38,509 nucleotides of DNA from SZUA-254 sp031379665 (GCA_031379665.1 JANNFI010000135.1:1-38509); one strand, 5' to 3'. Numbered from the stretch's first letter, positions 14,892-22,320 are shown. Notes: generated by a model not told the origin, from the sequence alone. Program-made: numbers and translations.

Positions 14892-15644
14892 TCACTTCCT
14901 GTCCATGAACGGCTTGATCAGGTCGATCGGGACGGGGAAGAGGATCGTCGAATTCTTGTCGGCCGCGACCTCGGTCAGGGTCTGGAGGAACCTGAGCTGA
15001 AGGGCGATGGGGTTCACGGCGATGATGGCGGCCGCCTCGGACAGTTTCTGGCTCGCCTGGAGTTCGCCTTCGGCGTGCACGACCTTGGCCCTCCGCTCCC
15101 GCTCCGCCTCAGCCTGCCGGGCCATCGCACGCTGCATCTCTGGCGGCAGGTCGATCTGCTTCACCTCAACGTTTGCGACCTTGATGCCCCATTGCTCAGT
15201 GTGCTCGTCGATGATGACCTGGAGTTGCGCGTTGATCTTGTCCCGCTGGGCGAGGAGGTCGTCGAGCTCCGATTGCCCAAGGATACTCCTGAGGGTCGTC
15301 TGGGAGAGCTGGGATGTGGCGAAGAGGTAGTTCTCCACGTCGACGATCGCTTTCGCGGCGTTAATGACCCTGAAGTAGACGACCGCGTTGACCTTGATGG
15401 AGACGTTGTCCTTGGTGATCACGTCCTGCGGCGGAATGTCGAGGACGACCGTCCTCAGGCTCACCTTGACCATTTTATCGATCATCGGAATCAGGAGGAT
15501 GAGCCCGGGGCCTTTCTCTCCGATCAGGCGTCCGAGCCGGAAGACGACCCCGCGCTCGTATTCGCGGAGGATCCTCACGGCGTTGGAGAGGATGATGATG
15601 ATAAAGAGTACAATGACGACGAATACTACTGATATGCCCTGCAT
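14892..15644 (-). CDS. Slipin (SPFH / band 7 membrane protein)
   Basis: 250 residues from the ATG at 15644, behind an excellent ribosome site (GGAGGA). Residues 4-23 form one hydrophobic anchor (VVFVVIVLFIIIILSNAV). The SPFH domain follows: REYERGVVFRLGR, DIPPQDVITKDNVSIKVNAVVYFRV, then a charged coiled-coil (RQAEAERERRAKVV). Slipins assemble into membrane microdomains and are partners and substrates of NfeD proteases, which cleave a hydrophobic C-terminal stretch. The hydrophobic C-terminal part (NSTILFPVPIDLIKPF) is present. The gene lies 13 bp after nfeD, the usual nfeD-slipin pair. The unusual part is that a DNA polymerase follows. Confidence 0.95.
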   Translation of the reverse strand: MQGISVVFVVIVLFIIIILSNAVRILREYERGVVFRLGRLIGEKGPGLILLIPMIDKMVKVSLRTVVLDIPPQDVITKDNVSIKVNAVVYFRVINAAKAIVDVENYLFATSQLSQTTLRSILGQSELDDLLAQRDKINAQLQVIIDEHTEQWGIKVANVEVKQIDLPPEMQRAMARQAEAERERRAKVVHAEGELQASQKLSEAAAIIAVNPIALQLRFLQTLTEVAADKNSTILFPVPIDLIKPFMDRK

Positions 15645-15657
15645 GGGTCCTCCGTGG

Positions 15658-16944
15658 TTAAGTGGTCGCCTTCCTGCCAACGAGGAGACGAAGATTTTCA
15701 CTCTTTTCGACGATGATTTTATCGCCCGCTGGGATGTCACCCCCGGAACTGCTCGCCGTCCAGGTTTCTCCGTGCACCTTCACCCTGCCCTCCGGCCGGA
15801 GATCGGTGACGGCGATGCCTTCCTCGCCGGCCAGACCTTCGGCGCCGGTGGTGGGCCTCCGGCGTTGGGCCTTGAGCCCCATCCCGATGATGAAGAGGAA
15901 GAAGGCGACGGACACGAGGACGGTTGTCGCGATCACCGCCCACGAGACCTCGACGACATCGAGGAGCGAATTTCTCTCGAAGAGCATTACCGAGCCCATC
16001 GTGAGCGAGAGTATCCCGCCGATGGCCAACAGGCCGTGACTGACGATCTTGATTTCGAGGAGGAAGAGGATCACGGCGAGGATGATCAGGCCGGCCCCCG
16101 CGTAACTGATGGGAAGGGTGTTCATCGAATAGAGCGCCAGGATGAGCGAGATGGCCCCCACGACTCCCGGGAAGATGGATCCGGGGTTGTAGAGCTCGAA
16201 CAACAACCCATAGAGTCCGAGCATCATGAAGATGTACGCGATGTTGGGGTCGCTGACGATGTCGAGGAACTCCTGTCGGAACGTCTTGTTCAGCTCGACG
16301 ATGGCGGCGCCTCGCGTCCGCAGCGTGTCCGAGCCCCTCTCGACGGTGACGACTCGTCCGTCGATCGAGGAGAGTAGCGCCGCGAGGTCGTCGGCGACGA
16401 CGTCGATCACGCCTTCCTTCAACGCCTCGGCCTCCGTGATGGAGAGGCTTTTCCTGACCGATTCCTCGGCCCAGCGCATGTTCCGATGACGCCTTTCGCT
16501 GATGGAGCGGATGAAGGCGGCGGCGTCGTTCGTGGTCTTCTCCGACATCACCGAATCCATCGACTCGCCGATCAGGACGGGGTGGGCGGCGCCGATGTTC
16601 GTACCGGGGGCCATCGCGGCGATATGACCCGCGAGGGTGATGAACACGCCGGCGGACGCCGCCCGTGCGCCCCCCGGGGCGACGTAGACGATGACCGGGA
16701 GGGGGGCCCCGAGTATGTCCGTCACGATGTTTCGGGTCGAGGTGAGAAGACCGCCGGGGGTATTCAACCTGATGACGAGGGCGACGGCCCCATCATCGTG
16801 CGCACGCAGGATCGATTCCCGGATGTAATCAGCAGTCGAAGGATTGATCGCGGATTCCACGGTTATGACGTGGATTTTTTCGTCCGCCCGGATGGAGGCC
16901 CACCCCTGAAGGAATAGAAGGACGATGGCGAAAAGAATTTTCAT
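15658..16944 (-). CDS. nfeD: NfeD membrane-bound serine protease (ClpP-class)
   Basis: 428 residues, long-form NfeD. A signal peptide covers residues 1-20. The ClpP-like domain carries the catalytic Ser97 (ARAASAGV) and Lys136 (MSEKTTND), the same dyad spacing as the Pyrococcus enzyme PH1510. Four to five membrane helices lie at about 235-370 (FMMLGLYGLLFELYNPG and following). An OB-fold domain (EGIAVTDLRPEGRVKVHGETW) closes the protein in the cytoplasm or periplasm. It cleaves the C-terminus of its slipin partner, which is the next gene. It is first in the minus-strand run nfeD-slipin-polB; tRNA-Ser(GGA) lies 56 bp upstream and may share the transcript. Confidence 0.95.
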   Translation of the reverse strand: MKILFAIVLLFLQGWASIRADEKIHVITVESAINPSTADYIRESILRAHDDGAVALVIRLNTPGGLLTSTRNIVTDILGAPLPVIVYVAPGGARAASAGVFITLAGHIAAMAPGTNIGAAHPVLIGESMDSVMSEKTTNDAAAFIRSISERRHRNMRWAEESVRKSLSITEAEALKEGVIDVVADDLAALLSSIDGRVVTVERGSDTLRTRGAAIVELNKTFRQEFLDIVSDPNIAYIFMMLGLYGLLFELYNPGSIFPGVVGAISLILALYSMNTLPISYAGAGLIILAVILFLLEIKIVSHGLLAIGGILSLTMGSVMLFERNSLLDVVEVSWAVIATTVLVSVAFFLFIIGMGLKAQRRRPTTGAEGLAGEEGIAVTDLRPEGRVKVHGETWTASSSGGDIPAGDKIIVEKSENLRLLVGRKATT

Positions 16945-16972
16945 CGGGACAGCCCGTCCGATTGTGGGTAAA

Positions 16973-16993
16973 GGAACCGGTCTGATCCGGTCC
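16973..16993 (-). other. Hairpin between tRNA-Ser and nfeD
   Basis: GGACCGG (minus strand) pairs with CCGGTTCC around ATCAGA with one bulge, followed by TTTA. It could trim or weakly terminate the tRNA transcript; the short T-run makes termination doubtful. Confidence 0.3.
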
Positions 16994-17000
16994 CCCGTCG

Positions 17001-17090
17001 TGGCGGAAAGGGAGAGATTCGAACTCTCGGTACCCTTTCAGGTACACACGCTTTCCAGGCGTGCCAGTTAAACCGCTCCTGCACCTTTCC
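17001..17090 (-). tRNA. tRNA-Ser (anticodon GGA)
   Basis: Minus strand: acceptor GGAAAGG (17090-17084) pairs with CCTTTCC, discriminator G at 17004, and CCA encoded at 17003-17001. Anticodon stem CACGC/GCGTG, loop CTGGAAA, anticodon GGA. Long variable arm GTACC/GGGTAC; T stem GAGAG/CTCTC with TTCGAAT. Confidence 0.96.
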
Positions 17091-17220
17091 GGGATTGTTT
17101 AATCAGCCCCGGAGACCGTGGGAGCCGAAAAATAATCAATCGAAATTCAACCGAAATTCAACGGAAATATAGTGGAAATCCGCCGCAATTCAAAAGGAAC
17201 GAGGGGAGGAAATAAGTAGG
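17091..17220. other. Non-coding stretch with a short direct repeat
   Basis: No reading frame or clear promoter. CGAAATTCAAC occurs twice in tandem (about 17141-17162), followed by a partial third copy (GGAAAT). It lies upstream of tRNA-Ser on the minus strand and may hold its promoter, since the minus strand reads TTGAAT twice, but I cannot assign a -10. Confidence 0.35.
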
Positions 17221-17257
17221 AAATAAAAACGCCCAGGTCGGGGGCGTGCCTGGGCGT
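17221..17257 (-). terminator. Rho-independent terminator of the candidate small RNA
   Basis: Minus strand: ACGCCCAGG and CCTGGGCGT pair perfectly (9 bp, 17257-17249 with 17237-17229) around 11 bases, followed by TTTTATTT. The T-run exists only on the minus strand, which fixes the direction; no protein gene on that strand lies upstream for it to end. Confidence 0.8.
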
Positions 17258-17322
17258 GTTGTAACCTGCTCATGTCCATAGGGATGGCGCACGAGCAGAT
17301 ATGGGCTGTACAACGTTGAAGC
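17222..17322 (-). ncRNA. Candidate small RNA, about 100 nt, unknown family
   Basis: Minus-strand unit with its own promoter (17329-17357) and a strong terminator (17221-17257), and no reading frame between them. The transcript can fold. TGTAC/GTACA pair near the 5' end. A second hairpin closes with CTGCTC/GAGCAG and has an inner CCAT-CCCT-ATGG stem. The terminator stem forms the 3' end. GTTGTA and TACAAC can also pair around the middle hairpin, which competes with the 5' hairpin. I see none of the hallmarks of tmRNA (T arm, alanine acceptor) or SRP RNA (GGAAG tip), and it is shorter than 6S RNA. A trans-acting regulator or orphan structured RNA is likely. Confidence 0.6.
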
Positions 17323-17328
17323 AGTACA

Positions 17329-17357
17329 ATGGTAGGTAAACTCCCCCCCACAGTCAA
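17329..17357 (-). promoter_or_regulatory. Promoter of the candidate small RNA
   Basis: Minus strand: TTGACT (17357-17352), exactly 17 bp, TACCAT (17334-17329, then TG). Upstream on that strand is a very AT-rich tract (17361-17410) that could act as an UP element, as at strong stable-RNA promoters. Confidence 0.65.
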
Positions 17358-17497
17358 GAGATGAAATATTAAAATTCCTTAATAAATAGTTTTATAATTG
17401 CTTAATGAAATACAACACTCCGCAGGCCTCGTGATCCTGAGCGCTCATCGAACGATCGATGACCGGTGCCGGCATCCATATACCGGCACAATATATT

Positions 17498-17526
17498 TTG
17501 GATGACATCGGTAAGAATATTATTTT
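17498..17526 (+). promoter_or_regulatory. Promoter of the DUF1028 gene
   Basis: TTGGAT (17498-17503), 17 bp, TATTTT (17521-17526). It would start near 17533, leaving a 45-nt leader to the ATG at 17579, which has AGGAG at 17568-17572. Confidence 0.5.
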
Positions 17527-17578
17527 AAAGATGTTGACTGTGGTCCCATTATACTAACTCTACCATCAGGAGAACATC

Positions 17579-18673
17579 ATGAGAACCATCCTCGCGCTCG
17601 TTATCGGGACCCTCGCCACGACGATCGGTCTGGCGCAAGAGCTCCCCGGGTCTACACCTGCCACGGTGGGTACGTACTCCATCGTGGCCCGGGACCCAGT
17701 CACGGGTGATCTCGGGATCGCCGTCCAGTCCAGGTACCTTGCCGTCGGGTCCGTGGTCCCCTGGGCGAAGGCCGGTACCGGAGCCATCGCCACGCAGGCG
17801 CAGGCCAATACCACCTTCGGTCCGGAAGGGCTGCGGATGCTCGCCTTCGGCTGGACGGCGCAGGAAGTCCTGGACTCGCTGCTCGTGATGGATCCGGAGA
17901 GGGAGTACCGGCAGGTCGGAATCGTCGACCCGACGGGGAACGCCATAGCCTATACCGGCACCCGTTGCCAGTCGTATGCCGGGCATAAAATCGGTGCCGG
18001 GTATGCCGTCCAGGGGAACATCCTCGCAGGCGCCGGGGTCGTGGAGGCGATGGCCTCAGCCTACGAGCGGAGCTCTGGCGACCTCGCCGGCCGGCTCCTG
18101 GCGACACTCGCCGCAGCCGATAAGGCCGGTGGCGACAGCAGGGGAAGGCAATCGGCCGCTCTCCTCGTCGTGAGGGAGGGGGGCGGGTACGACGGTTTGA
18201 ATGACCGGTTCATCGACCTCCGGGTGGACGACCATCCCGATCCCGTTGCAGAATTGAGCCGGATATACTCACTCTGGAACGCCACGTTCGGCGTCACCTC
18301 ACGCATGGAATCAGTCAAACGGTTCAACACCAACCGACAGTTCGCCGCCGCACAGGAAGAGACCCGCCGTGTGGTTGATGTGATGAACGCGCAACTTCGG
18401 GATCACCCGGACGACCCCGAAGTACTGAACAGCGTGGCGTGGACACTCGCCACGTACGACATTGCGAAAGAGCGGGCCATCGAACTCGCCAAACGGGCGG
18501 CGAAACTGGCGCCCGGAGATCGCAGGATCATGGATACGCTCGCCGAATGCCACTACCAACTCGGCCAGATCGACCAGGCCGTTATCATCGCATCGGATCT
18601 TGTCGTAAAAGAGCCCGGCAACGAATATTACCGGAAGCAGCTCGAGAAATTCCGGGCGGCGAAAGACCATTAA
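17579..18673 (+). CDS. Secreted DUF1028 protein with C-terminal TPR repeats
   Basis: 364 residues with a signal peptide (1-19, cut at GLAQ). Residues about 30-235 are a DUF1028 domain: TYSIVARDPVTGDLGIAVQSR, PWAKAGTGAIATQAQAN, and QGNILAGAGVV with the later AADKAGGDSRGRQSAALLV. The fold is Ntn-hydrolase-like and the biochemical role is unknown. From about 260 to the end there are TPR-like helical pairs (DHPDDPEVLNSVAWTLATYD, LAPGDRRIMDTLAECHYQLGQIDQAV, KEPGNEYYRKQLEKF). The fusion suggests a periplasmic or secreted hydrolase with a protein-binding tail. It has a good ribosome site (AGGAG, 6 bp) and its own promoter. Confidence 0.9.
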   Translation: MRTILALVIGTLATTIGLAQELPGSTPATVGTYSIVARDPVTGDLGIAVQSRYLAVGSVVPWAKAGTGAIATQAQANTTFGPEGLRMLAFGWTAQEVLDSLLVMDPEREYRQVGIVDPTGNAIAYTGTRCQSYAGHKIGAGYAVQGNILAGAGVVEAMASAYERSSGDLAGRLLATLAAADKAGGDSRGRQSAALLVVREGGGYDGLNDRFIDLRVDDHPDPVAELSRIYSLWNATFGVTSRMESVKRFNTNRQFAAAQEETRRVVDVMNAQLRDHPDDPEVLNSVAWTLATYDIAKERAIELAKRAAKLAPGDRRIMDTLAECHYQLGQIDQAVIIASDLVVKEPGNEYYRKQLEKFRAAKDH

Positions 18674-18691
18674 CCCCCACGGCTCCCACGC

Positions 18692-18708
18692 CGGAGGTGG
18701 ACCCTCCG
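18692..18708 (+). terminator. Hairpin after the DUF1028 gene
   Basis: CGGAGG-TGGAC-CCTCCG, a perfect 6-bp stem 18 bp after the stop, without a T-run. A second weaker hairpin (CCCGG/CCGGG, 18723-18742) follows. They probably mark the transcript end, but are not classical terminators. Confidence 0.4.
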
Positions 18709-18734
18709 ACCGACGGCACCATCCCGGTAGCACT

Positions 18735-18780
18735 GTCCCGGGCGCGAGGTTTGTAGTAACTCGGGCGCGAGGGGTTGCGA
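18735..18780. repeat. Tandem imperfect repeat (CGGGCGCGAGG)
   Basis: CGGGCGCGAGG occurs twice about 23 bp apart, each followed by a related tail (TTTGTAGTAACT and GGTTGCGACT). It lies just upstream of the tRNA-Ser promoter, whose TTG box is in the second tail. It may be a dispersed intergenic repeat or a protein site. Confidence 0.45.
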
Positions 18781-18803
18781 CTCAGGGAGGAAATGACTAC
18801 ATT
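18775..18803 (+). promoter_or_regulatory. Promoter of tRNA-Ser(GCT)
   Basis: TTGCGA (18775-18780), 17 bp, TACATT (18798-18803, then TTG). The -10 is close to TAnnTTTG. The start would lie near 18811, about 19 bp before the tRNA. Confidence 0.6.
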
Positions 18804-18829
18804 TTGTCCGTCTTTGAGCTGATACTCAC

Positions 18830-18919
18830 GGAGAGGTGGGTGAGTGGCTGAAACCAACGGTTTGCTAAACCGTCGTACGGGGTAAACCTGTACCGAGAGT
18901 TCAAATCTCTCCCTCTCCG
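18830..18919 (+). tRNA. tRNA-Ser (anticodon GCT)
   Basis: Acceptor GGAGAGG (18830-18836) pairs with CCTCTCC (18912-18918), discriminator G at 18919. Anticodon stem ACGGT/ACCGT, loop TTGCTAA, anticodon GCT. Long variable arm (GTAC...GTAC); T stem GAGAG/CTCTC with TTCAAAT. CCA is not encoded. Confidence 0.96.
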
Positions 18920-18955
18920 CTCGTTGTCGCCTTCAATACTCGTCAGTCACGACCT

Positions 18956-18980
18956 TCCCCCGGCGGGGATTTTTTCTTTT
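18956..18980 (+). terminator. Rho-independent terminator after tRNA-Ser(GCT)
   Basis: TCCCC-CGGC-GGGGA (5 bp, 4-base loop) followed by TTTTTTCTTTT. It lies 36 bp after the tRNA and just before gltX, so gltX must either read through or have a start signal in between, which I do not see. Confidence 0.65.
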
Positions 18981-18990
18981 TCACTCTCGC

Positions 18991-20442
18991 ATGACCGATC
19001 AATCTCGTCCCCGCGTTCGTTTCGCCCCGAGCCCGACCGGTTTTCTCCACGTAGGCGGGCTCCGAACCGCTCTCTACAACTACCTTTTCGCAAGGAAGAC
19101 GCAGGGGACGTTCATCCTCCGGATCGAAGATACCGACCGCTCGCGCTATGTCGAGGGGGCGGTGGAGAACCTGATCGCGACCCTTGCGTGGTCCGGCCTG
19201 GAGTTCGACGAGGGACCGGGGAAGGGGGGCGGGTCCGGGCCCTACATCCAGTCCGAACGGCTCGACATCTACCGAAGGCACGTCGACGATCTCCTCGCCA
19301 AGAAACACGCCTACCATTGCTTCTGCACGTCCGATCGCCTCGACGAGATGCGAAAACAACAGGAAAAGATGCGGATCGCGCCGAAGTACGATCGTCAGTG
19401 CCTCCGGCTGCCGGTCGGGGAAGTATCGGGCAGGCTCGCCGACGGGGCACAGTCCGTCGTGCGGATGAGGATTCCCGAGTCCGCCACCATCACCATCCGC
19501 GACATCATCAGGGGGGACGTCGAATTCCAAAGCGACCGGGTGGACGACCAGGTCCTCCTCAAGTCGGACGGGTATCCGACGTATCACCTCGCAAACGTCG
19601 TGGACGACCGGCTGATGGGGATCACCCACGTCATCCGCGGGGAGGAATGGCTTTCGAGCACCCCGAAACACGTCTTGCTCTACCAATTCTTCGGTTGGGA
19701 TCCCCCGCAGTTCGCGCACCTTCCGCTGCTCCTGAACGCGGACCGGTCGAAGCTCAGCAAACGCCAGGGGGACGTAGCGGTGGAGGACTACCGCTCCGCC
19801 GGTTACTTGCCGGAGGGGCTCGTCAACTTCGTCGCGCTCCTGGGTTGGAACCCCGGCGACGAACGGGAGATCTTCTCCCTGGCGGAGCTCGTCAACGAGT
19901 TTTCCCTCGAACGCGTCGGGAAGGCGGGGGCGATCTTCAACGTCGAGAAGCTGAAATGGGTCAACCAGCAACACCTGCGACGGCTCGACGCAGGTGTGAT
20001 CGTGGAGAAGGTGAAGCCCATCCTGAGCCGGGCCGGGATCGCCTGGGGAGACGACGCGTACCTGCGGCGGGTGATCGGTGCGATGAGGGACCGCCTCACA
20101 TCGTTCGACGATTTCACTTCCTTCGCCCTCTACTTTTTCTCCGATCCCGCAACGTACGACGAGGCGGCGAAGAAAAAGAACTGGTCAGCGGAGTCTCCGG
20201 CCCACCTCGGGGCACTCGCATCGAAGTTGGAAGGAGACCCCGATTTCAGCGAGGGCTCCCTCGAAGGGGTGGTCAAGGCCGTCGCCGTCGAATTCACCGT
20301 GAGTCCCGGAAAGATCATCCACGCCGTGCGCCTTGCCCTCAGCGGCATGGCAATCGGACCGGGACTCTACGAGTTGATGACCGTCCTCGGCAGGGATACC
20401 GTGCTGCGGAGATTGCGGAAGGCCTCGGAGTCGCTCCGATGA
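18991..20442 (+). CDS. gltX: Glutamyl-tRNA synthetase
   Basis: 483 residues, class I synthetase. The HIGH-type motif is PSPTGFLHVGGLRTAL (about 13-28, HVGG) and the KMSKS-type loop is KLSKRQGD (about 253-260). The catalytic domain has RIEDTDRSR, and the anticodon-binding helical domain follows from about 330. It charges tRNA-Glu (and perhaps tRNA-Gln if the organism uses the GatCAB route). A cysteine pair in YHCFCTS (about 108-114) gives part of the zinc-site region seen in bacterial GltX. A terminator sits 10-15 bp upstream of the ATG, an unusually tight arrangement. The next gene, folB, has its own promoter. Confidence 0.97.
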   Translation: MTDQSRPRVRFAPSPTGFLHVGGLRTALYNYLFARKTQGTFILRIEDTDRSRYVEGAVENLIATLAWSGLEFDEGPGKGGGSGPYIQSERLDIYRRHVDDLLAKKHAYHCFCTSDRLDEMRKQQEKMRIAPKYDRQCLRLPVGEVSGRLADGAQSVVRMRIPESATITIRDIIRGDVEFQSDRVDDQVLLKSDGYPTYHLANVVDDRLMGITHVIRGEEWLSSTPKHVLLYQFFGWDPPQFAHLPLLLNADRSKLSKRQGDVAVEDYRSAGYLPEGLVNFVALLGWNPGDEREIFSLAELVNEFSLERVGKAGAIFNVEKLKWVNQQHLRRLDAGVIVEKVKPILSRAGIAWGDDAYLRRVIGAMRDRLTSFDDFTSFALYFFSDPATYDEAAKKKNWSAESPAHLGALASKLEGDPDFSEGSLEGVVKAVAVEFTVSPGKIIHAVRLALSGMAIGPGLYELMTVLGRDTVLRRLRKASESLR

Positions 20443-20458
20443 GCCGCCCGGGGTGTCC

Positions 20459-20487
20459 TTGCCTTTCTTCCCGCAAACGGATATATT
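20459..20487 (+). promoter_or_regulatory. Promoter of the folB-folK operon
   Basis: TTGCCT (20459-20464), 17 bp, TATATT (20482-20487). The transcript would start close to 20494, giving almost no leader before the ATG at 20501. Confidence 0.6.
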
Positions 20488-20500
20488 TTCAGGATCCGCC

Positions 20501-20869
20501 ATGCTGAAATCAGATGTCATCAGGATACACAACGCCGTCTTCTATGCCTACCACGGCGTGGCGAGCGACGAACAGAACCTCGGCGGGCATTTCGAGATTG
20601 ACGTGGAATTGCGGGCAGACCTTTCGGCGGCGCTCGAAAGCGACGACCTGAAGCGGACGGTCAACTACGAAGCGGTCTACGCGATGATCCACACGGTCGT
20701 GACATCGAAAAAGTACTTCCTTCTCGAGGCGCTCGCCAATACGATCGCCAAGGGCATCATGCGCGCGTGGCCCGTGGTCGATTCCGTCACGGTGCGCGTC
20801 AGGAAACCGCACCCCCCGGTCAAGGGGGTGGTCGACTACGTCGAAGTGGAAATCTCGGAGAACAGGTGA
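20501..20869 (+). CDS. folB: Dihydroneopterin aldolase
   Basis: 122 residues, the usual FolB length. It has the family opening VIRIHNAVFYAYHGV (active-site Tyr/His loop), the central TVNYEAVYAMI with the pterin-binding Glu, LLEALANTIA, and the C-terminal VRKPHPPVKG. The enzyme cleaves dihydroneopterin to 6-hydroxymethyl-dihydropterin and glycolaldehyde in folate synthesis; it forms octamers in the cytoplasm. The next gene, folK, starts 4 bp after its stop and carries out the next step. The ATG at 20501 sits right after the promoter. Confidence 0.95.
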   Translation: MLKSDVIRIHNAVFYAYHGVASDEQNLGGHFEIDVELRADLSAALESDDLKRTVNYEAVYAMIHTVVTSKKYFLLEALANTIAKGIMRAWPVVDSVTVRVRKPHPPVKGVVDYVEVEISENR

Positions 20870-20873
20870 AGCA

Positions 20874-21389
20874 ATGACGTACCGCGCCTATCTGGGCCTC
20901 GGATCGAATATCGGACTCCGCCTCGACCGCCTCACCGAGGCCATCGCGGGCGTGGCCCGTATCGCGAACATCACGGCGGTCTCCTCGGTCTATGAAACCG
21001 AACCTGTCGGGATGGAGGGTGCCGACGATTTCCTGAATATGGCGGTCGCCATCGAAACAGACGACGACCCGCCTCTTTTACTCGTCAAGATGCGGATAAT
21101 CGAAAAAGCGATGGGACGAAAACCGTCCACACACCCGGGCCCGAGGCCCATCGACATCGACATCCTTCTCTACCGCGGGATGGCCTACGACGACCACATG
21201 GTCTGCGTCCCGCATCCGCGACTGCACCTGAGACGGTTCGCCCTCGAACCGCTCAACGAAATCGCCCCGACGGCGCTCCATCCCACGATGGAGAAGACCA
21301 TCGCCTGGCTCCTCAGGAATTGCCGGGACTCCCACCGGGTCTCGATCGCGGGAACGCTCCCCGAATCCGTCCACGCGCACACGGCCTGA
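20874..21389 (+). CDS. folK: 6-hydroxymethyl-dihydropterin pyrophosphokinase (HPPK)
   Basis: 171 residues. The signature opens with AYLGLGSNIG (about 5-14); SSVYETEPVG and NMAVAIET follow; GRKPSTHPGPRPIDIDILLY (about 81-100) holds the ATP- and magnesium-binding DxD. The C-terminal PHPRLHLRRFALEPLNEIAP closes the pterin pocket. It transfers pyrophosphate from ATP to 6-hydroxymethyl-dihydropterin, ahead of dihydropteroate synthase. It sits in one operon between folB and a deoxynucleoside kinase gene that starts 3 bp after the stop, an order common in Bacteroidetes and relatives. No folP is in the window. Confidence 0.96.
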   Translation: MTYRAYLGLGSNIGLRLDRLTEAIAGVARIANITAVSSVYETEPVGMEGADDFLNMAVAIETDDDPPLLLVKMRIIEKAMGRKPSTHPGPRPIDIDILLYRGMAYDDHMVCVPHPRLHLRRFALEPLNEIAPTALHPTMEKTIAWLLRNCRDSHRVSIAGTLPESVHAHTA

Positions 21390-21392
21390 CCG

Positions 21393-22067
21393 ATGGCGCG
21401 TCCCCTCGACAAGCTGATCGAAGGCTCGAACATCAGGCACATCGCCATCGAGGGTGTGATCGGCTCCGGTAAGACCTCCCTCGCGAAGAAGATCGGCGAT
21501 CTCCTTCCCGCGAAGCTCGTCCTGGAAAAGTTCGAAGAGAACCCGTTCCTCGAGAAATTCTACGACGACCCGGATCATTACGCGTTCCAGACCCAGATGT
21601 TCTTCCTGTTGAGCCGCTATAAGCAGCAGCAGGAGCTCCTGCAGGCCGACCTCTTCCACCGGTACCTCATCACCGATTACATCTTCGAGAAGGACAAGAT
21701 CTTCGCCTACCTCAACCTGGAGGATGACGAGCTGAAGCTGTACGAGACCCTTCTGGCATCCGTCGAGCGGATGGTGCCGACCCCGGACCTCGTGGTATAC
21801 ATCCAGGCGAGCGTGGACCGCCTGATGACCAACATCAAGCAGCGCGGAAGGCCGGTCGAGAAAAACATTTCCGAAGAGTATATCCGTGACCTCAACGAGG
21901 CGTACAACTATTTTTTCTTCCGCTACAAGGCGGCGCCGCTTCTGATCGTCAACGCGACGCACATCGATTTCGTCAATAGCGAAGAACATTACGAAGACCT
22001 CCTGATGGAGATGTTCAGGGGGAACCGCGCCCCGGTGGAGTATTACAACCCCTCCATCGCGCGTTGA
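21393..22067 (+). CDS. Deoxynucleoside kinase (dNK family)
   Basis: 224 residues. The P-loop is GVIGSGKTS (about 21-29). EKFEENPFLEKFY gives the base-contacting Glu region, and TDYIFEKDKIFAYLNL follows the DRY-like motif of the family. The LID arginine segment KQRGRPVEKNI is intact. It phosphorylates deoxynucleosides with ATP for salvage in the cytoplasm. The folK-dNK pair is typical of Bacteroidetes/Chlorobi. It starts 3 bp after folK and is followed by a small membrane protein gene 13 bp on. The substrate (dA, dG or dC) cannot be read with confidence. Confidence 0.93.
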   Translation: MARPLDKLIEGSNIRHIAIEGVIGSGKTSLAKKIGDLLPAKLVLEKFEENPFLEKFYDDPDHYAFQTQMFFLLSRYKQQQELLQADLFHRYLITDYIFEKDKIFAYLNLEDDELKLYETLLASVERMVPTPDLVVYIQASVDRLMTNIKQRGRPVEKNISEEYIRDLNEAYNYFFFRYKAAPLLIVNATHIDFVNSEEHYEDLLMEMFRGNRAPVEYYNPSIAR

Positions 22068-22080
22068 ATGGGGGACCGCC

Positions 22081-22296
22081 ATGCTCCGATTCCTGACTTA
22101 CGTCGTCATCGGTACCATCGTCTTGAGAATCATCTGGTTCATCATCCGGAAGATCGCCGGGCTCGTTCTCTCGACGAAGCGGTCCGCGGGACGCTACCAG
22201 AACCCGCCGACCGATTCACCGCAGGACCATGCCTACAAGAACATCGAAGACGCCGACTTTGAGGACGTCAAGGGCGATTCCGACAAACCATCCTGA
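22081..22296 (+). CDS. Small single-pass membrane protein (DUF4834-like)
   Basis: 71 residues. Residues 4-30 form one hydrophobic helix (FLTYVVIGTIVLRIIWFIIRKIAG), and the rest is polar, ending in an acidic tail (NIEDADFEDVKGD). Several Bacteroidetes/Chlorobi genomes carry such a protein after the folK-dNK pair, which I assign by pattern as DUF4834-like. It is likely an inner-membrane protein with the tail in the cytoplasm. Function unknown. It starts with ATG 13 bp after the kinase; a GTG-led frame just before has poor composition. Confidence 0.7.
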   Translation: MLRFLTYVVIGTIVLRIIWFIIRKIAGLVLSTKRSAGRYQNPPTDSPQDHAYKNIEDADFEDVKGDSDKPS

Positions 22297-22320
22297 TCCA
22301 ACGGGAGCGTTGGGGCCCCG

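Noticed and set aside
17141..17170. CGAAATTCAAC repeats as a CRISPR or iteron array
   Set aside because: Only two adjacent 11-bp copies, no spacers, no replication or cas genes nearby.
17222..17322. Small RNA as tmRNA, SRP RNA or 6S RNA
   Set aside because: No tRNA-like end, no GGAAG tip, and too short for 6S.
17534..17555. TTGACT and TATACT before the DUF1028 gene as a promoter
   Set aside because: The spacing is only 10 bp, too short for a sigma-70-type promoter.
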